Source: Mesostigma viride
Taxonomy: Eukaryota > Streptophyta > Mesostigmatophyceae > Mesostigmatales > Mesostigmataceae
NCBI GenBank assembly: GCA_009746045.1
Contig: RPFO01000022.1
Location: forward strand, 5,154,504-5,218,503
Direction of reading: 5' to 3'
Length of the DNA: 64,000 bases
The position numbers and the translations under genes were made by a program. The notes under the pieces are model-generated. The model saw nothing but the letters and a program-made list of their open reading frames with translations. It had not been told where the DNA came from and made no database searches. This document shows, one piece after another, positions 39,868-51,084 of this stretch. How positions within the stretch are numbered: the first letter of the stretch is position 1; the number at the start of each line of letters is the position of its first letter.

Positions 39868-41791
39868 CATGGTCACTATACTATAGTGTCCAGCCTGTGC
39901 TGCTTGTCTCATGGATACCATGGTCACTATACTATAGACTATAGTATCCAGCCTGTGCTGCTTGTCTCATGGATACCATGGTCACTGTACTATAGACTAT
40001 AGTGTCCAGCCTGTGCTGCTTGTCTCATGGATACCATGGTCAATGTACTATAGACTATAGTGTCCAGCCTGTGCTGCTTGTCTCATGGATACCATGGTCA
40101 CTACACTGTAGTGGTGTCCAGCCTGTGCTGCTTGTCTCATGGATACCATGGTCAATGTACTATAGACTATAGTATCCAGCCTGTGCTGCTTGTCTCATGG
40201 ATACCATGGTCACTGTACTATAGACTATAGTGTCCAGCCTGTGCTGCTTGTCTCATGGATACCATGGTCACTACACTATAGTGGTGTCCAGCCTGTGCTG
40301 CTTGTCTCATGGATACCATGGTCAATGTACTATAGACTATAGTGTCCAGCCTGTGCTGCTTGTCTCATGGATACCATGGTCACTGTACTATAGACTATAG
40401 TGTCCAGCCTGTGCTGCTTGTCTCATGGATACCATGGTCACTATACTATAGTGGTGTCCAGCCTGTGCTGCTTGTCTCATGGATACCATGGTCACTGTAC
40501 TATAGACTATAGTGTCCAGCCTGTGCTGCTTGTCTCATGGATACCATGGTCACTATACTATAGTGTCCAGCCTGTGCTGCTTGTCTCATGGATACCATGG
40601 TCACTGTACTATAGACTATAGTATCCAGCCTGTGCTGCTTGTCTCATGGATACCATGGTCACTGTACTATAGACTATAGTATCCAGCTGGTGCTGCTTGT
40701 CTCATGGATACCATGGTCACTATACTATAGTGGTGTCCAGCCTGTGCTGCTTGTCTCATGGATACCATGGTCAATGTACTATAGACTATAGTGTCCAGCC
40801 TGTGCTGCTTGTCTCATGGATACCATGGTCACTGTACTATAGACTATAGTGTCCAGCCTGTGCTGCTTGTCTCATGGATACCATGGTCACTACACTGTAG
40901 TGGTGTCCAGCCTGTGCTGCTTGTCTCATGGATACCATGGTCAATGTACTATAGACTATAGTGTCCAGCCTGTGCTGCTTGTCTCATGGATACCATGGTC
41001 ACTACACTGTAGTGGTGTCCAGCCTGTGCTGCTTGTCTCATGGATACCATGGTCAATGTACTATAGACTATAGTGTCCAGCCTGTGCTGCTTGTCTCATG
41101 GATACCATGGTCACTGTACTATAGACTATAGTATCCAGCCTGTGCTGCTTGTCTCATGGATACCATGGTCACTGTACTATAGACTATAGTATCCAGCCTG
41201 TGCTGCTTGTCTCATGGATACCATGGTCACTGTACTATAGACTATAGTGTCCAGCCTGTGCTGCTTGTCTCATGGATACCATGGTCACTACACTGTAGTG
41301 GTGTCCAGCCTGTGCTGCTTGTCTCATGGATACCATGGTCAATGTACTATAGACTATAGTATCCAGCCTGTGCTGCTTGTCTCATGGATACCATGGTCAC
41401 TGTACTATAGACTATAGTGTCCAGCCTGTGCTGCTTGTCTCATGGATACCATGGTCAATGTACTATAGACTATAGTATCCAGCCTGTGCTGCTTGTCTCA
41501 TGGATACCATGGTCACTGTACTATAGACTATAGTGTCCAGCCTGTGCTGCTTGTCTCATGGATACCATGGTCACTGTACTATAGACTATAGTGTCCAGCC
41601 TGTGCTGCTTGTCTCATGGATACCATGGTCACTACACTGTAGTGGTGTCCAGCCTGTGCTGCTTGTCTCATGGATACCATGGTCACTGTACTATAGACTA
41701 TAGTGTCCAGCCTGTGCTGCTTGTCTCATGGATACCATGGTCACTGTACTATAGGCTATAGTATCCAGCCTGTGCTGCTTGTCTCATGGAG
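39868..41791. repeat. 52-56-bp minisatellite, about 35 units, rich in dyads
   Basis: Units carry GTCCAGCCTGTGCTGCTTGT, CTCATGGATACCATGGTCA and then either CTGTACTATAGACTATA or CTACACTGTAGTG. The variable end is always self-complementary (CTATAGACTATAG or CTACACTGTAG), and CCATGG is a further palindrome. Variants are interspersed rather than in blocks. It lies in the long intron before the exon at 44264. Confidence 0.95.
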
Positions 41792-42480
41792 CTTGATAGT
41801 AGTACAAGTGCTGAAAACTAGACCCAGTGCTGTACATCGGAGGCCTCATAGTCACGGCGTTGTCTCGTAGTGTTCGCACATGGTCACACGTAGTCATAGT
41901 GCTTCAGTGAAAGGTATTAGTACTGTGTTAGCCCTGTAGATTGCTTGCTGCTGGATGCATGCATTAGCTCACCAGGGTGGAAGCCATTGCAAACAAGCCA
42001 GCAAAAAGCCAGTACAAACAAACAACAGATGCGGGTGCCTCTGAGCTTTGTGGGGGCAACCCTCATTCATTGGAGGGTCAGACTCCTTAGAGGGCCTCTC
42101 CCGGACGAACTTCCCTTGGACCAAATCAGCCCCCTGTACTGTATCCTGGCCTAGCGTGTGCTGTCTGCCACATCTCATCATTCTTTCCGCAGCCACCATC
42201 GCATTCTTGTCGACCCACTTATTTGGCATGGTTTGCCTCCCCGTCACAGTGCACATGCCTTCATTCTTTTGACGTGCAATGCCGCACAGTTCCAACTCTA
42301 CTCATCTCCATCATCCTGAACTTGTCATCCCACGCAGATAAGATTAAGGCGGGCTCGAGCTACCATGGTCCAGACTTTACAGATCTCAGGCCTGCACTCT
42401 AGCTCTGCTTGATATCTATAACATGATTTTGGGGGGGTAAGTGTGCCTTCCCCTGGCACTATAATTTTGTATCCTTTTCC
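41792..42480. other. Intronic or intergenic stretch, no feature recognised
   Basis: Short frames only. A T/C-rich acceptor-like site occurs near 42340 (CCACGCAG/ATAAG), possibly another exon of the split gene, without supporting protein similarity. Confidence 0.3.
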
Positions 42481-42812
42481 TCGTCCCCCCCCCCACATCT
42501 CCCCCCACATGCCACCCCCTCATCCCACCCCCGTCCCACCCCCCATCCCACCCCCACCCCGCCCCCATCCCACCCCCAAATCCCACACATACGTCCACAC
42601 CCCCGCATCCATCTCTTCCACCCCCCCCATCCATTTCTTCCACCCCCCCCATCCATTTCTCCATCTTCCCATCCATTTCTTCCAACCCCCCCATCCATCT
42701 CTTCCAACCCCCCATTCATTTCTTCCATCCTCCCATCCATTTCTTCCACCCCCCCATCCATCTCTTCCACCCCCCATCCCTCTCTGTCTGTTTCACCCCC
42801 CCCCAATCCCTC
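42481..42812. repeat. C-rich tandem repeat (CCACCCC and CCCATCCATTTCTTCCA types)
   Basis: Imperfect 18-21-bp units of CCATC(C/T)(A/C)T(T/C)TCTTCCAC with C runs of up to nine. The opposite strand is G-rich. Confidence 0.9.
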
Positions 42813-42941
42813 ACATGGCAGAGTCGCTGGCATCCGGCCCCCTTTCACTTCTGCGTGAATGCCGGCTGAAACGCGAGCGTGTGTGCATTTGGACGCGGCA
42901 CACGCGCGGCGTGCGGGGCAGCTGTACTGCCTTCATCGTGG

Positions 42942-43706
42942 CGGTGGATAAGCACATGAACATGGTGAGGGGGGCGGTGGACAGGCACATGAACATGGTG
43001 AGGGGGGTGGTGGACAGGCACATGAACATGGTGAGGGGGGTGGTGGACAGGCACATGAACATGGTGAGGGTGGTGGTGGACAGGCACATGAACATGGTGA
43101 GGGGGGTGGTGGACAGGCACATGAACATGGTGAGGGGGGCGGTGGACAGGCGATGAACATGGTGAGGGGGGTGGTGGACAGGCACATGAACATGGTGAGG
43201 GGGGCGGTGGACAGGCACATGAACATGGTGAGGGGGTGGTGGACAGGCACATGAACATGGTGAGGGTGGTGGTGGACAGGCACATGGTGAGGGGGGCGGT
43301 CGACAGGCACATGAACATGGTGAGGGGGGCGGTGGACAGGCACATGAACATGGTGAGGGGGGTGGTGGACAGGCACATGAACATGGTGAGGGGGGCGGTG
43401 GACAGGCACATGGTGAGGGGGGCGGTGGACAGGCACATGAACATGGTGAGGGGGGTGGTGGACAGGCACATGAACATGGTGAGGGGGGCGGTGGACAGGC
43501 ACATGAACATGGTGAGGGGGGTGGTGGACAGGCACATGGTGAGGGGGGCGGTGGACAGGCACATGAACATGGTGAGGGGGGTGGTGGACAGGCACATGAA
43601 CATGGTGAGGGGGGTGGTGGACAGGCACATGGTGAGGGGGGCGGTGGACAGGCACATGAACATGGTGAGGGGGGCGGTGGACAGGCACATGAACATGGTG
43701 AGGGGA
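42942..43706. repeat. 33-bp minisatellite, about 23 units
   Basis: Unit GGTGGACAGGCACATGAACA followed by TGGTGAGGGGGG(C/T); shorter units lack the ACATGA part (for example 43274, 43410). Period-three lengths keep all frames open on both strands. Confidence 0.96.
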
Positions 43707-44263
43707 AGGGCGCGCCTTGGTGTAGACAACAGCATGAAAGATCGACGTAATCTTCCTCAAGGCGCTGCACAGAAAGCCTTGCCAGGAATTTCTTGCGTGA
43801 AAAATCTCCCCACCTCACCCGTTAGTGCGCAGGTTTGTGCCGGTTATTTGTCCACTGGGCACTGTAGCACATGCTCACTAAGGAATGCAGGCATCCCCCC
43901 CCCGTGCAAATACCATGGAATCCGGCCTCTTTAGCAAAGGGTGGCCTTTGCAAAGCTGAGTGCTTTATACAAATGACATTACCGAATCGATCCCCTCACC
44001 ACGCCCGCATCGCTACCGAACCCGGCGAACCGACCCCCTTCCCCCACCCTGCACCGTTACCGAACTGACCACCCACCACCACCCTCACCGTTACCGAATC
44101 GATCCCCTCCCCACTCTCAGCCTTACGCAACCAAACCCTCCCCGAACCCTCACACATGTGCCCACGCTCACACGTACCCACTTGTGCCCACACTCGCGCC
44201 CTCATGCGTGTATTTTCCACCCTCCTACCTGCGTGCGTGCACCTATCATTGCGCCCCACCCAG

Positions 44264-44827
44264 CTGCTGCGTGACGTCGACGAGACGTACACCGTGCGCA
44301 CACGCGTGGCACGGGAAGTCCTTGTGAACGTGCGGAGATCGACAGGCAGTGGCAGCAAGGAACATGAGGGAGGCGGTGACGGCAGCAAGGATCATGACAG
44401 AGATGGTGACGGCAGCAAGGAATATGAGAGAGGCGGCGACAGGGGCAGCGAGGGGGAAGTAGAATTAGCGAGCGGGGAGGGGCCTCCGGGGGTCGAACCA
44501 CCTGGAGGGTGGGACGGCCAACAGGATTACCGTGGGCAAGGCGCGGCTTGCGTTCAGGGGGCGCAGGGGGCGCCTTGTCATCACGGGGAACAGGATGCAG
44601 TTCATGAGCATGAGCATGAGCATGAGCATGGGCATGGGCATGGGCATGGACATGGGCATGCAGGGCATAGTTGTAGGCGTGATGGGTTCAGGGGGCCAGC
44701 TCCGATGGAGGGGTGTGAAGAGGAGGATGGAGATGAGCCCATTCCCGAGGAAGGGGTCATCGTGACAAAGGAGCGGCGGCTACGATGGTTTCCCAAGCTT
44801 GAGCACAGGAAGCGGCACCTTAACCAG
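44264..44827 (+). CDS. Large exon of the same host gene (188 codons), low complexity
   Basis: Acceptor CACCCAG and donor GTAGGGGC. It begins LLRDVDETYTVRTRVAREVL, followed by three diverged GSK(E/D)(H/Y) repeats, a Gly/Gln-rich part, a run of HEHEHEHEHGHGHGHGHG (from the hexamer array at 44602-44660) and ends RRLRWFPKLEHRKRHLNQ. Only the first 30 and last 40 residues look constrained. Phase 0 at both ends. Family not recognised; a second donor-like CTCAACCAGGTAGGGGC recurs at 44905, a duplicated exon end. Confidence 0.45.
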
Positions 44828-45241
44828 GTAGGGGCCTGAATAAAGGCCTTGTGTATGTTATGTTAGGGATCTTGTCAAGCCTGGCAACATCCTTGTGGCA
44901 TCTCAACCAGGTAGGGGCGGTGTGTGCGGTCTTGAGTGTGGAGTTATGGGAGTCTGAAGTGACGTGTTTGTGGGTGGAGAGGGGTTAGGTGGAGGTCGAG
45001 GCAGTGTGAAAGGTGGATAGAGTTGTAAATTCTGAACAATTCCTTTGAGGAGAGAGACCTATGGAAGCATCAGATCCAAGCAGCTTGAGGTCCAGTGCTT
45101 GGGATGTAATTAGAAATAGGGTTCAGGGTGTTGGGTTTATAATCCAAGGAGAAACTTGAAGAGTACGTGAGGGGTCTTCTAGTAGGTTCTGTAGAGGCAC
45201 ATGCCCAGCTCAGCTTTCGCTCCGCTCCCAGTTACACCCTC
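44828..45241. other. No gene seen
   Basis: Contains the repeated exon-end motif at about 44898-44915 and otherwise nothing recognised. Confidence 0.35.
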
Positions 45242-45428
45242 TGTTTAGGGTTTAGGGTTTAGGGTTTAGGGTTTACGGTTTAGGGTTAAGGGTTTAGGGT
45301 TTAGGGTTTAGGGTTTAGGGTTTAGGGTTTAGGGTTTAGGGTTTAGGGTTTAGGGTTTAGGGTTTAGGGTTTAGGGTTTAGGGTTTAGGTTTCAGGGTTT
45401 AGGGTTTAGGGTTTAGAGTTTAGGGTTT
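45242..45428. repeat. Interstitial telomere-type repeat (TTTAGGG)n, about 26 units
   Basis: Head-to-tail TTTAGGG with a few changed units (TTTACGG, TTAAGGG, TTTCAGGG, TTTAGAG). This is the telomere unit of land plants and many algae. The G-rich strand reads left to right. Unique DNA continues on both sides, so it is internal in this assembly. Confidence 0.97.
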
Positions 45429-47289
45429 CTTCTCTGGTAATGTAGGAATTTGGGCTTTCGGGTTCATTCACTATTCCCCGGTAATGTAGGAGCTGTGGCG
45501 CAAGGCAGGGATGTGTCATGGCCTGCGCCACCCCAGTGGGTCACACATTAATTAAAAGCACGGAGACTGCGTCACATGGGTACCAAGAAAGGAACTTTCA
45601 GGCCCTATACACAACAAGAATGAGGTAGGGCGCCCTAGCTTCTCTCACTGCCTCAAGTGGGCAGGGCCACACGTGCATGACACATGTGCCACAACACTAC
45701 CCAGAAGGCACCACAAAGTCTACCGTTACACTTTCTAGACCTGTCTTCTAATGTTCCATGGACCGTTGATGCCTGAATGGGCTTTCGGGCGGCGTTATGC
45801 CACGCTGTACAGCTCCTAGGAAAGGTGTATTGGCCAAAGGATTCAAATATTATAGGGGTCACATCCAGCATCTGTGGCAATCAACCTATGAAGCACCGCA
45901 TGCCTATTGCCAGCGTTTAAGCAGGACATCTCCTCCTACAACTCCTTGCTTTCACTGTTCTAATGAGATTCTATAAAGAATGCAATAGTAGTATCAATGA
46001 GACAACCAGCGCAGGCCAGAAAGAAGTAGTACGTTTGTTTACCGTACAAACAGTAGCGAGAATCAATCTATTGTGCCAATTTCCTCAGTATTCCCAATTC
46101 CCATGATGCGCTGACTTTGGGCAGCATTATCGCAAGCCAACCTAATATATTATCGCAACAAGGGGTTGCTTTGCGAAGCTGTAGTGGGTAAACAGTAAGT
46201 ACACATGTTTTATATTTAGAACTTGAGCTCATGTTGATGCCGGGGTTTTTGTCACCTTGCAATGGAATAACTACCTAAGTAAATAATGAAGTAGGTAAAA
46301 GTAGCCGTGTTCGTGATGCCACTACATAGCCTGTGCCCGCACCTCATCATCTTTCGCAGCATCAACGGTGAACGGTGAACCTCATCATCAGAAAACAAGA
46401 ACACTTGACTGCTAACTAAGCACTGAGGTTGTGTGGATGGCTGCCGATCGTGGCTGCCGACTTCACAGGTTTTCTTGCGAGGGGAGAGCGTGGTGATGGT
46501 CAGCCGCGCCTGCAACCTCTGATTAGAAATATAACAGGGGACTGGGTCCCTGACCGCCTGACTGTTGGGCACAGGACACTGCCATGATTCTACGGCTTCG
46601 CAAGGCAACCCCAGGGTTAGGTTCCAGAATTTTTTTTACGTCGTGTCGCAGGGCATGCCATGATCTTACTCGATCGGACACTTATCCGACAGGTTGCATG
46701 TCGGGTACTGCGAGTACGTCCGTCGCAGCCGTGCATGGCGCACCACGCCGGCCAGCCTCCGAGTGTCCAAGTGTGCCGTGCTTGCTGAGTGATTTGCTTT
46801 CTACGGGTACACACTCAGCATAGCGTAGATTATATGGCACTGCTCGACAATTGCACATAATAGCTCTGGTGGTTTCTATCTATAGATTCTAGCTCTGGCT
46901 CCTAATTGTGGCCATCAGCTTGCGCTTTAGCCAACGCCTGTGCATAGCCCACCTCACCTTTTTATAGCATAAGATCACGCTACCTGTGTCATTGCATGGT
47001 TGTATTGCTCCCACAGTGCTGTGCCCCGGCATTATGCTGCGGAGAGCCGCACTAGCGCTGTGGCCTGCCCAATTGGGGCACTGTGAGAGAAGCTAGGGCG
47101 CCCTCCGGCCCTCCTTCTCGTTGTACGTGTATAAGGGTTGAAGGTTCTTTTACTCTGTATCGGCGCCCATGCGTCACGTGCTTATTCATTATACGTTAAA
47201 CAGTTAAATACTACTACGAGTATATACGTGTGTGTGTGGGGGGGGGTGAAAATACGCGGGCTTAAAATACGCGACCGCGTTTCTAACTG
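45429..47289. other. No supported gene
   Basis: A GGTAATGTAGGA word is repeated at 45437 and 45481. A GAGACAACCAGCGCAGGCCAG word at 45998 recurs near 18364. Frames up to about 118 codons occur without recognisable domains. A TG/G run lies at 47229-47248. Confidence 0.35.
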
Positions 47290-49252
47290 AAGGGGTTTAG
47301 GGCGCGCATCCCGGCAAGCCCTGCGCGACAACCGCGACCCCGCCCGCCTCAAAGCCGATTACCACTCGGCCATCCGGCAGGCGACCAAGGAGTAGGAGGA
47401 CCTTGATGTCCGCGAGTACTTCGCCCACCTCAAGGACCAGCACGGCAAGTACGCCTGGACACGCCCAACGGCCCGCCGGCGGCGCGCAGCCGGCGCCGCG
47501 GACGCTCTCTGGCTCACCGCAGCAGCAGCTCGACCAGTGGTATTCCTCCCAGTCCCGGCTGCTCGGCGCCCCCCCGCCGCCTCCGCCGCTTGGCCCTCTG
47601 GCGGCCGCACGCCTGGCAGTCGCGCCTGTGGACGTCCCTGCGCCGCCCATGCCGCCCGCCGGTGAGCAGGACTACTCGTACCCAGACCTGACGGAACCCC
47701 TGGCCGACCCCAACGAGCTACCGCCGTTCACCGAGCTCGAGCTGAGCACCGCCGCCAAGCAACTCCGCTTCTACGCCGCCGTTGGACCTGCCTCAGCTCC
47801 CAGTCCCGGTGATTAAGCTGACGGCGCTCACGGGGTTCCTGCTTGACGTCTGCAACCGGATCCTGCTTGCCGATGTGCCGCCGATTCCTGAGTGGCAGCA
47901 CAGCTACCGTATTATGCTGTACAAAAACAAAGGTTCCCCTGACGACCCCTCCAACTACCGAGGAGTCTGCATCCAGAGCGCCGCACTCAAGTTGTTCATG
48001 CGCATGATCCTCAACCGCCTTCGTTCTGCTCTCGACTGTCACCAAGGGGAAAGTCAAATGGGCTTTCGTCCTGGGCGCAACACCGTCATGGCCATCTTCG
48101 TCGCGCGTCGCCTCTTCGAGGAAATCGCTCTCCTGCAACCTGGTACGTGAGTTTCCCGCCATCCTGATCTTCGTCGACTTCATCAAGGCTTTTGATTCTG
48201 TCCTCTGGGACGCTCTATGGGCTGTACTTGCTCGCGCTCGCGTCCCCACTCCCCTGATTACCGTCATCCGCACGCTGTATGAGGGGTCGACCACTTCGGT
48301 GCGCACTCAACACGGCATTACCCCGCCATGCCCACTGCAGACCGGCGTCTGGCAGGGTTGCGTCCTGTCGCCGTACCTGTTTATTATTGTAGTGGATTAT
48401 GTTATGCGCCAGGCACGTGCTCGCATCGCTAGCATTGCAGGCCGTGCCCCTGGCCTAGTAGCGATCACGAACGAGCTTGGAGAAGGGGGGCCGACTAACA
48501 AGCAGAATTTACTAGCTGACCTCATTTATGCCGACGACATCACGCTCATCGAGAAGCCGGAAGCTGCCCAACTTTGGCTAAACTGCATGGCGCTCGAGGC
48601 TCGGGCGGTTGGTCTAGAAATCAGCCCCAAAACGGAGGCCCTGGCCCTCGGCATGGCAGGGCCCCCACCCACACTCCGCCTCTTAGACGACACCGAGGTC
48701 ACTGAACTACCCTACTTCAGGCCGCTTCATTCAAGCTGCTCGGCAGTTGGCTTCCCGACTGCGAGGACGACCTGACGACACGGATCGGCATCATTGGCGT
48801 GAGCGCAACTCCATGACCACCGCCGCTGGTGCAGCAGCCCCGCCCTACCCCGGATCGTCAAGCGCGACCTCTTCAAGGTCGTCATTCTGATAAGCCTGAC
48901 CTACGGCGCCGAGACCTGGACACTGACGCAGGAGCTGGAGCAACGACTCGACGGCAACGTCACCAAGATGCTGCGCAAGGCCCTTAACATTCCCTTTGGT
49001 TTGCACATTAGTAATGAGGATTTTTACGCTGATTTGCCCTATGTTTCACACATTATTAGGCACAGGCGCCTGGGCCTAGCCGGGCACCTGGCCCGCACAG
49101 ATCAGGTAGATCGATACATCAGATAGACTACTGCTGGCACCAAGCCCGCCCAGCCTGGGCGATATGTCCTCACCTGGCGTGCCCCCGGCCGCGCGCGGCA
49201 GGGCCGCCACCCGTGGACATTTCGTGATAGCCTCGGCATGGACATGTGCTAA
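47290..49252 (+). pseudogene. LINE ORF2 (reverse transcriptase) with several frameshifts
   Basis: Successive frames give a recognisable RT: LYKNKGSPDDPSNYRGVCI with ALKLFMRMILNRL and QMGFRPGRNT (47930-48085), then in another frame FVDFIKAFDSVLW (motif A, Asp), VWQGCVLSPYLF (motif B) and YADDITLIE (motif C, two Asp), then after more shifts ASFKLLGSWLPDCEDDL, LTYGAETWTLTQELEQRLDG and HRRLGLAGHLARTDQVD. This is the order of an L1-like non-LTR retrotransposon ORF2 after its endonuclease. The N-terminal endonuclease is not recognised. At least three shifts and a stop (RYIR*) show it is dead. It is a more distant relative of the LINE fragments at 10.6 and 24 kb. Confidence 0.85.
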
Positions 49253-49329
49253 TTAAGAAGCCTTCTCATTAAGAAGGATCCAGCCGTGTTCAGCCCATCT
49301 CACGTTTCGAGACTGAACAAGTCTCGAGT

Positions 49330-49616
49330 GGACACGTGTGTAGTACAGTCCTACACACAGATCTCGAGTGATTTATCTAGTACCAAATCCGAAAGGCTTG
49401 CATCACTCCCGGAAAGGAGAACTTTTGCGGATGACTGTAGGTGTAAGTTGGCGATGCCATGGTAACCGGAGACGTCCGTCCTATAGTCAGCGAAAGTTGG
49501 TGCGAGAGGTCCCCAGTTCGATTCCGGTCGGATTCATTTGCAGATCGCGTTTTTCCGCGTTTTCCGCGGCCCGGCACTGAACGCAAATGGTTTTCACCTT
49601 TGCGGAGTGCCTGATC
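49330..49616 (+). mobile_element. tRNA-derived SINE-like repeat, copy B
   Basis: The same unit as 17897-18187, opposite orientation. The left end carries an imperfect inverted repeat around GTGTAGTAC/GTCCTACACAC; the tRNA-like head with AGTTCGATTCC lies at about 49455-49530; the right end carries CGTTTTTCCGCGTTTTCCGCGG. It begins about 80 bases after the decayed LINE RT, in the same orientation. Confidence 0.6.
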
Positions 49617-50107
49617 AGAATGTGCTACACTGAGACGTGACGGGCTCACACCCGGGCAGCCTCCTGGTTTGTCTGTAATATGGAGGCAGATGGTGCGCAA
49701 GGATAGATGGCAAGTAGTGATGAAGGAGACCACCCCCAAGTCTGTGGGGGCTCCGCGTGTGACCGCGTATGGCATTCATGGCGATTCGGGCCGCGGTGCC
49801 CATACCCCTGTCTGTAACTAGGACCTAGATAGTTTACACCATCCATTCCATCCCACCATGTTCCCCTCCCACTGAGGACTTATGCTCACGTGACGCAGTC
49901 ACGTGTCTACTAATTAATTAATTAATTAATTAATCCACGTGGAAAACACTTGCATTCATAGTATATATAGTAATTAGTAAGTAGTTTCATGGTATCAACA
50001 TGGCTCGCATGCAGTCAACCGCCATGACAACCATGGTTGGCTAAGCACATTTTATAGTGTTGTCACATCAACATAACAAGCGCATGCTCAAATAAACTAA
50101 GGGTGGC
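49617..50107. other. No gene; (TAAT)n run at 49909-49937
   Basis: Apart from the A/T tail-like run, which may be the end of another LINE fragment, nothing recognised. Confidence 0.35.
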
Positions 50108-50538
50108 AGTTAGGTTAATATTGTGCGGAAACCTTTTGCCACTCGGCTTCTAAGGTTCCGCACAATATTACCAGTGATAACCACTCGCAGGTACACTCCA
50201 GTTCATGCCGGCACAATACAATGCCTAACTAAAACCTGGCCTCGTGGAGGTGAGTGAAGGGCCGACAGTGAGCCACCCGCTTGGGGCCTGCTGAGCACGC
50301 ACTTGGGCGCCGGCGTGTCTCAAAGCGGATTCGAACCCCTGACCTCCAAGGTGCGCAGGTCTTAGTTAGGTAAATATTGGGCGGAGACCTTTTGCCACCT
50401 GCGGCAAAGGTTCCGCACAATATTTTACCGGAGTTAACCACTCTCCGGTACACTCAACTTGAGTGTACCGGAATGAACTTGAGTGAACCTTTGCCGCAGG
50501 TGGCAAAAGGTTTCCGCCCATGCAATATTTACCCAACT
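50108..50538. mobile_element. Composite palindromic element, locus II (431 bp), flanked by 5-bp duplication GTGGC
   Basis: GTGGC lies at 50103-50107 and 50539-50543. The left part (50108-50230) starts AGTTAGG and ends CCTAACT; the right part (50364-50538) starts AGTTAGGTAAATATT and ends AATATTTACCCAACT. Each folds into nested hairpins: a stem with TTGTGCGG/CCGCACAA type pairing enclosing ACCTTTTGCC, then a small hairpin with loop TAACCACT. Between them is a 133-bp unit (50231-50363) starting AAAAC and ending GTCTT, whose right end is a tRNA 3'-half on the minus strand. This is the simplest of the three loci. No protein frame. Confidence 0.8.
50316..50363 (-). other. tRNA 3'-half-like sequence (locus II)
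   Basis: The minus strand reads AAGACCTGCG, a variable-arm hairpin ACCT-TGG-AGGT, a T arm AGGGG-TTCGAAT-CCGCT (4 of 5 pairs) and the acceptor strand TTGAGACA. A long variable arm and anticodon AAG fit a Leu tRNA. A TGGCTCACTGTCGG word, similar to a tRNA A box, lies further along the unit, after the B box, but no GTCTCAA acceptor partner is present. Confidence 0.55.
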
Positions 50539-50543
50539 GTGGC

Positions 50544-51084
50544 AGCTCACTGTCTAGATGCAGTCACATGAATGCAATATCTCGAATTAATATGATCATC
50601 AGCAAAACACTTCTTTCCCTGCACGATAAAAATGTAAATTAGCCATTGACGGCCACTCAGCTTCCAAGCGCTGTGATGCCGCTGCGAAGAAAGGGTGTGG
50701 CACACTCACACAACAAGAATGCCCCAAAAGAACGCAAAAGACTTCGAATGACGTCAAGCTCGTTGAGGAAAGCACTGAAAGCAGATCACGTTTGCCACAA
50801 ATCTATTACCTTGACATCGTAAATCCCTCGCGGCCTCGCCCAGGCGAGCAACTTAAACTACCCATACGGGTATTTAACAACACGGCTTATGACTAGCGGT
50901 TGGCCAGCTGGCACTGTCGGCACCGGTATACTCGCTACTCACTCGGCAGCTGGCCGGCACAAGTCACAACTCTGCAGTCTGCACTAAAAAAAAAATCAGA
51001 CTGCAGTCTGCACTCGAAGAAATGTATGAGACAGGTGAGCCGCCAAGTGCTAGCCGTCTAGAAATTCTAGACGGGAATTTGGTG
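50544..51084. other. No gene seen
   Basis: A short repeat of AGACTGCAGTCTGCACT lies near 50970-51015. Otherwise anonymous. Confidence 0.35.

Noticed and set aside
42811-43934. Frames of 230-335 codons in the 33-bp minisatellite
   Set aside because: The same period-three artefact; all frames are open on both strands.
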